From: Amylostereum areolatum
Lineage: Eukaryota > Basidiomycota > Agaricomycetes > Russulales > Stereaceae
Reading direction: 5' to 3'
NCBI GenBank assembly: GCA_012932865.1
Contig: SAXG01000014.1
Location: 890,740 to 954,739 of the forward strand
DNA: 64,000 nt
Shown here: positions 34,701-45,815 of the stretch, piece after piece
Layout: each line of letters begins with the position of its first letter
How positions within the stretch are numbered: position 1 is the first letter of the stretch
Notes under the pieces: generated by a model
Seen by the model: the letters and a program-made list of their open reading frames with translations, nothing else
The model's database searches: none
Told to the model about the DNA's origin: nothing
Made by a program: the position numbers and the translations under genes

Positions 34701-36459
34701 CCGAAAGGTGCAGTGTTTTTTTCTCCATTCCATGCCATTCCATCCACGACGAACCGACGAAAAGTGTTGTGTGTGTGAGGGGTGTGTGTGTGTGTGTGAG
34801 GGGGGGAGGGGGAGGGGGAGAGGTGAGGCAGAAACAGGCGAACAAAAAAAAAGGGGGGGGGGAGAACGAGGCGAGGATGGGCAACAAAGAGAGAAAGAGA
34901 GAAAGAGAGATAGAGAGACCACGTATATGTACATCGATACACCCGCGCGATGGAGAAGAGAAGAGGAACGCCGGATCGAGGGACTCGACGAGACGAGACG
35001 GGACGGGACGGGACTCGACGAGGGGCAGAAAAAGGAAACGGAAACACGGACGACGAACGTGGTATATATGTACCGTAAAAGCGGGGGGGCAAGGGCCGCG
35101 TCAGAGATCGTTGCAGAGAAGGGGAGGGGGGGCAGGGGCCAATAAAGGGCGAGCGTCCGCGAGCGCGACAAGGGCCGAAAAAAGGCGAACTATGTGCAGT
35201 GTGTAAGGTAAGCGAGCTCACGACGCGAGACGTACGTGGGGGGAGGAGGGGGGAGGGGGGAGCATTGCAACCGCAGAAGCGTCGGTTGATGTAAGACTAA
35301 GGGAGTGGGAGCGGGAGCGGGGGACGCGAGACGTGGGATAATGTAGGGGAGAGATGTGTGTAGGGGGTTGGGGGGGAAGCGAACGAAGACCAGGAAAACG
35401 AGACGAACGACCGAAAGGGGGAACCAAGAAGCCGGAAGGGGGAAGGGGAGAGCGAAACGATGGTACAGATAAATACGACGATAAGGAACACAAACAACAA
35501 AACAAAGCAGCGCGCGGGGGCGGGGGGGATACCGTCGGCGGCATCGACGAACGGAGATCCCCGATCGAGAGGGCGGAGGGGAGAGGAGAGAGGAGAGAGG
35601 GGGATGGAGCAAGGGGGGTGTTATAATTGGGAGCGCGCGGACGCCCTGGTTCGCCTGGTGGTCGCGAAGGAGGGGGGAAGGGGGGTCTACGATTCCGAGA
35701 CGTTCGCTTTCGCAACGACGTGACAGGAGAAGCAGAAGCACCCCCCCTCCCCCTCCCACATCATCGAATCGGCCGGTCGGGTCGCCGCCGTCCCTGCGGA
35801 GAGGTTGGGTGGAAATGGAACAGACGGGATGGGGAGGGGATGGGGAGAGAGAGAGAGTCCGAGTGAAGAGAGGCAGAAGAGGGCTGCGCAGATGGAGATG
35901 AGCACGCGTGCGGGACGACGGACGGACAGGGAGAGCGCGGCGCACCGGAAACGGAGGGGGGATTATGCACAGGGTCTGCGGGGGGGGTGGTATGGTACTT
36001 CGTGGGGTCCTTGCGCGGGGCCATAGAGCGGCGCGCGGCCCTTGCGGGGGTTGTGAGAGACGGGAGCAGAGACGGGAGACGGGAGACGGAGCGGCGACGG
36101 GAAAGGGGGGCGAGACTGATAAATAGAGCGAGGTGGGAGAGCGGGGTGTGTGGTATGTATATATGTGTGTGTGCGTGCGCGCACGACGGACGACGGACGA
36201 CAGCGACAGGCATGGTGGTGTACAAGGCATGGGACATATGGGGGTGGGGGCAGGTGGATGTATGCGCGTCGGGAGGCGGGTGTATGCGCCGCGTGGGGGC
36301 GCGGGAAGCACACCGGAGGGGGGCCAGCGGACGGGCGTGGGGGCGTCGTGGGGGCGCGCGCTTTAGCGCGCCCGGAACGGGGAAGGGGACGTCCGCAGCG
36401 TACAAGGAGGGGAGCGAGAGAGAAACGGAAGCGCGACGGGGGCGAGGCGGGGCGAGCGA
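31768..36459. other. GC-rich, strand-asymmetric region without supported gene
   Basis: From about 31.7 to 34.6 kb the plus strand is very rich in C and T, and from about 34.7 to 36.4 kb it is very rich in G and A. Microsatellites are frequent: AAC repeats at about 33799-33821, long C runs (33700-34030), TG repeats at about 34776-34798 and GA repeats at about 34886-34916. Several open frames exceed 150 codons on both strands, but they are low-complexity Ser/Pro/Arg text of the kind GC-rich DNA gives by chance. An ATG at 31768 opens a short mitochondrial-like peptide (MSPLTRCFATQRFSQAFSRY), which could be a first exon, but I cannot follow it. Confidence 0.4.
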
Positions 36460-38299
36460 TCACTCCCGATGGCGACTGACGACCTCGACGCCGGCGCCCA
36501 ACGCCGTTTTGCGCGCCAGCTCTTCTTCCTGGTCCTGCGGGGGCAAAAAAAAAAACGGTCCGACGTCAGCTTCGCGAGCCCAGGGAACGAACGACAGGGA
36601 AGGGGGGGGAAAGAGAGCGCACCTCGTCGCCGTCCTCGGGCGAACTCGCGTTCCCGTCCTCGCTCTCGTTGTCCTCCTCCTCGTCTTCCTCGTTGTCGCC
36701 TTCGTCTTCGCTCTCCGAGCCGTCGTTCTCCGGCTGGGCGGGGGGCGCGGCGACGGGCACGGAGACGGCCTCGAGCTTGTCGATCGTGTTCGCGCGGCTG
36801 AGGGTCGGGGTGTGGGTCAAGCTCGAGGTGTGGCTGTGGCCGTGGTGGAGGTGGGGGTGCGGAGCGTGGTAGGGCACGGAGACGATGTCGCGGGGGTGCT
36901 CGTCCTTGTCCTTCTTCTCCTTGGGCTCGTCCTTCTCCATGGGCTCGGGGGCGGGTTTGGGCGGCACGTCGTCCTCGCCTTCGGAGGAGGGGAGGGAGCT
37001 GGAGGGGGTGTCGACGGAGGCGGTCGAGCTCGCGCTGGAGGTGGTGGCTTCGGTCTCGGGCTCGAGCTCCTTGGCCTCGCGCTCGGCTTTCTCCCGGGCC
37101 TCCCTCTCGCGGGCCTCCTTGCGCTTCTTCAACCAGGCCATACCGCTGCCGTCGTCGTCGTCGTCGACGGCGCCGGACCTGGCGGGGGCGCGGCCCCTGC
37201 CGTACTGGGTGTCGGTCTGGAGCTTGGACCAGACGCCGTGGGAGGCGTCCTGGTTCTTGACGCTGCCCATGCCGCCGTAGCCCCACTCGACGAACTCGGG
37301 CTCCTGATCGCGGATGTTGGCGAAGGCGTTGGCGGTGGCGAGGTGGTGCTTGTTGCGGGGGGCGCCGTAGACGCGGCCGTTGAGGAGACGGAGGGGCTGG
37401 GTGCGGCGTTGGGGGAGTTGTTGGGAGGAGGCGGAGGAGGAGGAGAGGGTGCGGGTGAGAGGGACGCCGCCGGCCTTTGCGGGACCTGAGCTGGAGGAGG
37501 ACCAGCGACCGAGGGGAATGCCCCAGGTGGAGTCGTCGCGGGTGCGGCTGCTCTCGCGGGAGGAGGAGTGGTCGTCGGCGGTGGGGCGTCGGGAGCGGCG
37601 GAAGGGCATGAATATTTTTCGGGCGAGGGAGGGAGAGCCGGTGGGGGTCGTGGAGGCGGAGGAGGAGGGGAGGGAGCGGAGGGGGGAGGCGGTGCGTTTG
37701 GAGGAGGCGGGGGAGGGGGGACAGGAAGCGAACAGGGGGAGGGCGGTGGAGGTGGAGGCCGGAGAGCGGTCGGAGGGGGCGGAGGCGAGGAGGAGAGAGG
37801 CGGAGGGGGAGATGGAGGGGGAGGAGGGGGCGGCGGGGGCGAAGGCGGGGGCGGCGGGGGTGGGAGGGATGGACGGGAAGGAGGTGAGGGCGGGGGAGGA
37901 GACGTCTTGGCCAGAGTCGTCGAAGACGCCGGGAAGGGGGAGTTCGATGCCCTGTTCTGTGACGAAGACGGCGCGACGGGGGTCGGGGAGGGGTGCGAAG
38001 CGGATGCGGCGGGGGGTGGGAGGGTGGAGACCGGTGGGAGAAGAAGCGCGGCGGCGACTGTAGGTGTCGCGGGTGGGCGTGGGCGTGGGAAGAGGGAGAG
38101 AGTGGGACATGGTGTCTGGAGGGGTCTGTGCGGGGGAAGTGGAGGTGGAGGTAGGGGCAGAGTCGGAGGAGAGGGCGGGGGAGATGGGCGTGGACTTTGT
38201 GGGACAGTAGAGGGGGAGGAGGAGGGAGGAGGGAGAGGAGTGGAGGAGGATGCCCTTGGAAGGGGCGGGGCTCGGATGGGGGGAATGGACGAGGGCCAT
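36460..38299 (-). CDS. Low-complexity conserved-type protein, 583 aa, unknown function
   Basis: Two exons (38299-36623 and 36534-36460; intron 88 bp) join in phase. After a Ser/Pro-rich start, a distinct motif RRIRFAPLPDPRRAVFVTEQ lies at about residue 85, followed by GIELPLPG. Near the middle are LARKIFMPFRRSRRPTADDH and later ATANAFANIRDQEPEFVEWG, which look structured. A charged helix full of Lys/Glu/Arg (AWLKKRKEAREREAREKAER) follows, then a tail of acidic blocks (DEGDNEEDEEEDNESEDG). Exon 2 ends in VEVVSRHRE. This is the layout of a disordered regulatory or scaffold protein; I do not know its partner. The start MALVHSPHPSPAPSKG was preferred to ATGs further upstream because a TTTATAC promoter element lies just before it. 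Confidence 0.75.
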
Positions 38300-41200
38300 T
38301 GTTCGTGGACGGAGAATGAGTGAAGGAAGGGGGAAGGGAAAGGGATGCGAACGGCTGCGTGCAGTATAAACCCTGCTCGAGGTCGCCTTGGCATATATCC
38401 GCCAACCTCCCGGCTCAGAGCCCACGTGCGAATGACATACCCTAGATCCCTCCTCCCCGATCCCTCCTCCTCCCTCCCCGTTCCACCAGGATCGTGCTTC
38501 GCTGCCCCCCTCCTCGGCAGTTCCCGTCCATCTGCGATCGTCCGCCTTCCCAGCTTTTCCCCGAGTCCGTGTCCGTGTCCGCGATCCTCCAATGTACGGA
38601 CGCCCTTCCTCGCTCTGACCACCACGGCGCTATCACCCTCCCCTCGTTTGCATACTCTAATGTCCCTTCTCCCACTCCACTCCTCGCTTCTCCTTCTCGC
38701 CTCGTCTCCTCTCGCCCGTCGCCGACTCGCCCCCCGTCCCAGACTCCGAGCCCGGACCTTGTTACAGATCCCCCCCCTGCAGGGCGCGTCACCACCTCGC
38801 TTACGCACTTTCCTTCCTCGCCCGTCCACCGTCCCGCTCCTTCTGTCATCGACCAACAGCCCACGTTCTCTTCATCTCGTCCCCGCCGTCCAAACATGTA
38901 CATATCGCCATCCGTGCGCCGCCGTGACCTCTCTCCGTTCGCTATACAATCACTGTTGTTCCCCGCGCGCGGCCACTCGGCGCTCAGCCTCCTTGGCACT
39001 CCCCACCGCGCCCTCCCAAGCCTCCCTTTTCTATCTGTCCCCTTGACAAACCCTTTCCTCCCCCCTTATCACACTGACAACACCGTGACACACACCCCGA
39101 CGTAACGCGTAATCTCCAGACCTTGGCGCTCTGCTCACTCTCAAGCACCACCCGTCCCACCGTTCTACCTACTATAGCGGCCTCTCCACCCCTCTCCAAC
39201 CTCCGCAATCCTCCAATCTTCCCATCTGGCCCGTCGACCGCAACCCCACCTTCCTCACCCGCTCAATCCTCCTTCGACCCCCGCTCCGTGATCGAACACA
39301 CATCTATTCAAACAGACGCGTCCACCCGCACCGCTTTTCATCACCCCGACTCCAACCCAACGCAAATCGGACGTCCGAGCACTCGGCTGACCCCTCCCTC
39401 TTTCGCCACTTTGTTTGCCCCACTTCCAAGCACCGACGTCGGGCGCTCGACGGGGTCACCTGAGGCCGTCCACGTAACTTACTTTGTACGCAGCCCAGCT
39501 CCTTACATAGAGACTGCAATGCGTTCGCTCTCCGGCCTCTCGTCCCGTCTCCCAGTAAGCACTCAATCTAACCAACGCGCGCCGCGCGAAATCAGCTCAA
39601 ACCCGCCACAAGATGGAGTCCGCCTGCCCACGGCGTATTTCCCGCACACTCCCAGCGTCAGCTGGGCCCACGGTACCGACGTAAAATGAAATGCCATCGT
39701 GCACCCTTCGACGTGCACCCGCCCAGTACAACCCCCCACCACCTCGCCGTCGCCCATTTCCTTCCTTCGGATTCGGATTCGCCCAATGCACGTACACGCG
39801 TCTCGCAGCGCAGCACATCGCCCCCCCTGGGTACTTCCTTCGATCACCCGAATGTGCAACCCGCCAAGCGGGGAGGGGGTCTCCTGGGGTCTCAGATCTC
39901 TGTCGAGGCACGCACGTCATCCCCCTGCCGTTGTCATCCAGCATCCGCTTTGTCTCGGTCTCCAAGTGCGGGGTAATTGGCATTTTGAGGGGAGGGCGGT
40001 GGGGGCCAGGCGCAAGGACATGTTCAAATGGATGCTTGTGTTGGTTGGTTGGTTGGGACGACGACCCGTCACGCGGGTGCGGACGCTTGCTTTGTGTCGT
40101 GTTCGAGCTGGAATTTCTGGGAATGCGGGAGGGAAGGAGGGGGCGGAAGGGGTTATTAGGGGCGAGAATGAAGGAAAGGAGAAGGATTGCGTGAAGGACG
40201 GGGCCCCGGGTCTAGATCACCGCCCCACGGTCGACGTTGCGTCCATCTGCCCCAGCCCCAACCGCATTCTGTCCCATTCCGCCTTCTCCCGCCTGCGACG
40301 ACGACGTCCTGGTAACCCCCTCGACGCCTTTTCGTTTCGCTCCTATCGCGCACCGATCGGGTGTGCTGCTACTCAGCTTCGTGTCGTCCCGCGTCCGGAA
40401 CACTACTATTATCAGGTGATTGAGAGAGGGTGCCCCCCAGCTACGATCCTTGGCGAAGACACCCTCCTTATCATTGCTATGCGCTCTACCCGTTCAAGCT
40501 CGCTCAAGGGCGGTGCGCGTCTCTCCCGGCGCAGCCCCCGCCGAGGTGGCCAGGTTCGCCCATACATTCGACGTTCGTCTTGGCCCCGCTCATCCTGACT
40601 CCGTTTCTTCAACAGCTTACGTTCTAGCAGACCGTCGAACGCGCGTGACTACCCACGGAGCCGGACCCGCGTCTGTCCCGTCACGTCGGACGGGGCACGG
40701 AGGCGCAAGGACGCGGTGGGTTCGGGCGCGGGTGGATCTTGGAGTTGGAGGATCCGGAGGGAGGAGGGGAGGGGAGGGGAGGGGGAAGGGTGGCGCGGCG
40801 GGGGCAAGGCGATCATGTGCCCGTGACGCGTCCTTTCCCCTTTCGCCGGAAAACGCGAGGCCGTCCTCGTCCTCGTCCTCGTCCTCGTCTTCAAGCCTCA
40901 AGCTTCGAACACCCACGTACTCTACATGCACGCTATAACCACCGCCACCGACGCACGACAGACAGGATGCACTTCGATCCCAATCACATACGTACACCAT
41001 CCGGGGCCCACCGTGCACCCCCTCGGCCACAGTCGGTCGTGACGGTGCGCGCGCGCGCCTTCCCGCTCTTCTCTCTTCTCTTTCCTTCCTCCCCTTACAC
41101 CTGGGCGAAACGCAGGATCATCCTCGGAAGGACACGTCGGCGCGTGGGGACGCGCGTCCTTCCCGGTCTCGTGCGAGCAGGGGAGGAGGGACGGGCACGG

Positions 41201-44127
41201 GATCCGAACGTCTGCCCACCCCCCCCTCCCTCCCCTCTTTCACCCTGCCTTCCACCTCGCGCGCTCGGCGAGGCTCGCGAAGCCCGGACACGGCGATCGA
41301 CAGCTCGGAGGACGCGGCGGTCGTGCGCCCTGCAGCACCCACGATACGATAAGTACAAGCACCGTGCAGACCGTGTGCACCGTTCCTCCTCACCAGAAAC
41401 GTTTTCCCCCCCTTCCTTCCTTCCTTCCTTTCGCGTGGCGAAGACGCAAGGGTGGGGCGCATCGCGATCCGTGTTCGAAGGATCCCACTGAGAGGTACAC
41501 ACGGTACGGTACGGTGCTACCCACGACGCACAGACCCCCCCGAGCCCGTCGTCCTCTTCGATCGCCGTGCCCGGCGAACCCGGACCCTGCCCAGTGCCCT
41601 GCCACCAGCAGACGGCCCCCGGGCCCGTCCCCTCGTTCTCAGCGACACTTTCTTATCCGGCCCTCGGAATGCGTCCGCGCGCCCCAGGCGCCGCGCACGA
41701 TCTCCCGCTGTCAGTGTCAGTGTCGTCCCTTTGCCGTCGGCATTCCCCGCGACGCGTTCAAGTTCCCGCGCGCCCATTGTCCATCTTATCGGGCGCGGCG
41801 GATCGCGCGTTTCCGATGGTTGATGTATTGGTGTGGTGATTCGTCCCGCGGGTCGTGTCGCGATAATACGATACTTATGTTACTTATGTGACGAGGGCTC
41901 CTCCCCCTGGACCGCCGTCGTCTCGGTTGTTGGAGATGCGCGCGAGCCTGCCGTAACGCCGTGTAAGCACTCGTGGGTGGAGGCCAGGGGCCGCTACATA
42001 ACGCACTCTCTCGCCGATGCGGGTCAGCGGTGTGCGTGGATCCTCGGCCGCGGAGGGCTTCCCATGGTGGATCGAGCGCGTTCTCAGCTGGGCGCGAGCC
42101 TGCGGTCGATGGCGTTCGTGACCGTTCCTCTCGGCCTCCGACAGGCCAGTACAAGTGACTACAACAGTGGTACTGGTCGTGACCGGCGCCGGGGATTCCG
42201 CTCGCTCCGATCGCCAACGCCAACGTGCGTCCCCTCCCCGTTGGAACGCCCACTCCTACCGACAGGCATCCGCACTCATCCTAACCAGGCCGCCGCCCGC
42301 CTCTTCTCCTCCTTTCTTTTCCCACCTTCCCCCTCCCTTCTCCTCCCCTCCCCTTCCGGACGCCCTCCTTCCCACCGGCGACGTAGGCGTGCCCGTGCGT
42401 CGGTCACGATCCCCGGGCTCTTTCCGGCGGCCAATTAAAGCTCATCTCCCCCCGGCTTGGACCCCCGCGCGCGTCGCCGCTTTTGGTCTGCAGCCAACAA
42501 TGGGACGGGATGGGCCGCATCGCGCGGGGTTAATAACTTGCCGTTCTCCCCAGCGCGTGCCCGCGGAGGAGGAGAACTTAAACGCCTTGCATAAGGCGGA
42601 ATATCGGACGCGACGCCACCCCCTCCCCCCCGCGTCCGATGCCGCGCCTCCCGCTCTCCACTGCAGACTCCAGCCCTGGCGAACGTGCGCACGTTCTCCT
42701 CGCGATCGGGCCCCCTCCAGAACGCGAATTTACCTCCCCTTCCGAATCCGCATTGGGCAGCGTTTGGAAGTTTGAAGTTTGACGAAGCGGCGTCGTCGTC
42801 GTCCGGGTCGGCCTTCTATACGAACATGTCTGTTAAGTACATATAAGTTTGATTCCTTTTTATTATTATAATGCACGTCTTCGAATCTTCTGCAGGGCGC
42901 TCAGTGACGCGGAGGATATCATCGAGACACAGCCACGCACACGCTCGATGCCTGATCGTGCCAGCTGATGGATGCCATGCCATGCCACCTTCTCCCTGTT
43001 TCGTTCTGCGCCTGCAGGGGGAGGGCGAGGCGCGCCCGCGCGATGGTGGGTCGGAAAGCCGTGATGTCAGTCGGGCTCGCGAACGGCCGAGGCGCTTCGA
43101 GCTTCGAGCTTCGAGCTTCGAGCTTCCGGGTCGAGTGCGCCGGGGGGTCGGGGTCGGCCGCGACGTGGTCAGGAAGGGATCGGGAAACTCTAATCGGACG
43201 CGACGACGACGACGACGACAGGCGCGATTCGCATGTCGCATGTCGCAGCTCCTTCCCTCCTTCCTTCCTTCCTTCCTTTGCGGCAACGGGCGTGGAACGG
43301 ATTCGATTATTCAATCATATCCAGACGTCCCGCCGGCGCGCCCAGTGCGTCGCATCGATCCGCGCGATCCGCGTCGGGTGCGGTGGTGTTCTGCTTCAGA
43401 GGCGAGAAGTCAAGCCTCCAGTGGAGCCGTGCCGTACTTATTCGGCGGGCGACAGCGCTGAACCTGCGAAAGTAAGTACATAAGGAGGGGCGCCGCCGCC
43501 GCGCCGCGGAGGGACGTGCGCGTCGCGGAGTCGGGCGCCGATGTCAAGGACGAGGAGCGACGCGTTTGTTGCCGGCAATTGGACCCCTCGTATAGACCTC
43601 GAACGGCGTCGAAGAAGGTTCGTTGTGGCTTTTCTGGCCTCGAGCAGCTTCGATGTCGAAGGCTATCTTTTTTTGCTTGACGGCACACGCTGATAAGCGG
43701 GGACGTCGCTGCGCACTCCGGCAGTGGCTCCCACGCACTTTACCGTGTACACAGGCGTCCGCTCCATTGGGGAGTTCAAAGGACACCCTCATATGCGCCT
43801 TTTCTTTCCTTCCAGCGGATCGGAATATGCTCTCGTACACCGACCAAAATCGCGCTCCTTATCGCGAAAGATGTCGTACAGACGGTCCCCCACGTCGAGC
43901 GCCAGGCCCATGGCCATCTCCGAGAACAATGCGCGATATTTCCGTCCTCACCGCGTGGAACTTACTTCGTATGTACTCACCTGCAGGGCTCTCCAGGATG
44001 TACATGCTACTAAGTATAGGCTCATGCGACGTCCCTTCGCTTCTCGCGTACACTGCGCCGAACATGCCTGCGCATCTGAACAAAATCTCGGCGTGCCTGC
44101 ATCACATACAGTCACTGTAATTTTCCA
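38300..44127. other. 5.8-kb GC-rich region without supported gene
   Basis: The plus strand is CT-rich up to about 39.8 kb and from about 42.2 to 42.8 kb. Simple repeats are dense: GTCCTC units at about 40861-40891, TTCC units at about 41411-41430 and 43251-43279, an ACGGT triplet series at about 41498-41515, CGA units at about 43201-43219, and CGAGCTT units at about 43096-43127. Many long open frames exist on all strands without any domain signature. It may contain promoters or non-coding transcripts, but the sequence alone does not show them. Confidence 0.4.
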
Positions 44128-44135
44128 CATACATG

Positions 44136-45381
44136 TAGTGTTGCCGCTGGGCTGGGTTGGGTTGGGCTGGGTTACAAACCCAGATCAACCCAGCTCCACT
44201 GGGTCACGGTGGGCTTCTTCGGCATAGGCACATTGACCCACGGCACACTGGGCTACACAGTAATGCCGTGACTTTGTCAGCGCAGAGTGACCAGTGACGT
44301 GACGCGCAACGCGGCGAACGCGCTGAAGTCTGACTCTGTATTGAGTCTCCCCGTGTCAGCAAGCCTTGTGATGTATTAGCAAGTGTGATGTATTAGCAAG
44401 TCTAATGTACAGTATCCTGAGAGTTTCGAAACAAGTCAGCCAGCTCCTCAAGCTTCTCTGTCTGCCCATGCCTGAGTAGCTCGTTAATTGCATACTACTC
44501 CGTAACTTCCCCTTCGATAGCGTAGTCCTCTGCCTTCGCCGGCTCCTCCATAAACTGAAAGTTATTACCCCACCAATGTTTAAGAGTTTGGAAGATCTCG
44601 ACATTTTGAGGCAAGAGACGGCTTCATCAGTTCCACGTGAGTGCGCATTCTCATCTAGCAAGAAGAAAATAACAGCCTGACAAAGCCTGAACGGGAAGAA
44701 TGTCCATGGCCACCTTATACAGGATCTCATATCGTTTTTGGGAGGTCTGTAACATTAAGATGAGCTGTGTGTTCGAAATGGAAGGGAATATACACATACC
44801 TCCCAAAACTCGAGAATCAGCTGGTTAGAGAGCCCATCTTCCTCGTAGCGTTGCAGTTCACTTTCGACAAGGAGGCGATCCCGCGCAAGCTCTTCAGCCT
44901 CCTGCCGCTCGTCCACTTCGTCGGATGCCGCTGATGGTGGGTTCTCGGTGGCCGATCGACCGTCTGAAACGGCACCAACTACTGTCGGTTTAGAACATCG
45001 AGATTTTCTGGGTTGTTGAGAAGTGGGACACCATCCTGGATTTTAAAGGAACCACGCACCTCTTTTCCGACCGTAGAATGGATCGTTGATGGATGGATTC
45101 CTGCCATGTCGTGGTGGAAGGAAAGCACGGCGCGTACTACGAACGTCGCTGTCGACACGTCAATGCACGTCAACGCGAGCACGTTCCTGAACTTCATAGC
45201 AGTCACCTGATCGATTGAAGCGAAGACGCCCGTCACTCGCCTGTCACGTCCTGAAACAGCAATTTGTCAGCAAATGACGCAATGGCATCAAAGCCCAGCC
45301 AGCCCAGCTCCACTGGGTCGTCAACCCAGCCCAACCCACCGAAATGGGCCTGGGCTTAGCCCGAGCCCAGCGGCAACACTA
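44136..45381 (-). mobile_element. Decayed hAT transposon with 8-bp target duplication
   Basis: The ends are inverted (TAGTGTTGCCGCTGGGCT at 44136 and its complement ending at 45381) and are flanked by CATACATG at 44128-44135 and 45382-45389, the 8-bp duplication of hAT elements. The zones just inside carry repeated GGGTTGGGCTGGG and CCCAGCCCAACC motifs. The minus strand keeps traces of the hAT transposase C terminus: PLYKVAMDILPVQALS and LKHWWGNNFQFMEEP can be read, but with stop codons. It is too short for a full transposase and cannot move by itself. Confidence 0.85.
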
Positions 45382-45389
45382 CATACATG

Positions 45390-45815
45390 CATGCATACAT
45401 TACAGTACGCATGTGGCGTGACATCGCGCTTCCCTCGAATGAGGGCCGCGGCGAACACCCCTGCGCGGGCCCGCCGCCGCATCAATTGCGCGAACTTTGA
45501 TTTTGGGCGAGATCTAGGGTTGGGCGCGCCAATGAGCATCACTCGCCGGCCTTGCGGTGGTTTTCTGGCAGGCGTACGCTTGCAGGTTTTGCTTCTGAAA
45601 TAATCCACGAGATATGCGAGCCTGGGCACGCCGCCCGTTTGGGGAGTGGAGAGGCGAGACTAGAAATGGTATGTGTTAGAAACTGTACCGAGATCCCTCA
45701 GCGTTGTAATCACAGACGGTCTATTATATCAGCGTACCTGTACCGAGATCCTAAAGTATGGTGAGTTTAAGGTACTGGTACGTGATGTGGAAGGTACTCA
45801 CCCTCAGCATTGTAA
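45390..45815. other. Gap between hAT and Copia remnants
   Basis: Two imperfect copies of a short string, CTCAGCGTTGTAATCACAGAC at about 45698 and a close variant at about 45806, flank a piece containing CTGTACCGAGATCC twice. It looks like a local duplication at the truncated end of the Copia element. No gene. Confidence 0.45.

Noticed and set aside
35987..37489. 500-codon plus-strand open frame rich in Gly and Val
   Set aside because: Antisense shadow of the same gene; its composition is what the reverse strand of Pro/Ser/Asp codons gives.
37129..38856. 575-codon minus-strand open frame beside the 583-aa gene
   Set aside because: It is the shadow of the real gene in another frame and is almost only proline and serine; the chosen frame has charged helices, motifs and a matching second exon.
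40156..41891. Many open frames of 100-250 codons between 38.4 and 43.7 kb
   Set aside because: They overlap in all six frames, contain microsatellite-encoded runs and show no family motif.
44356..44730. 124-codon minus-strand frame inside the hAT element as a gene
   Set aside because: The real hAT trace (WWGNNFQFMEEP) lies in another frame with stops, so this frame is a shadow.
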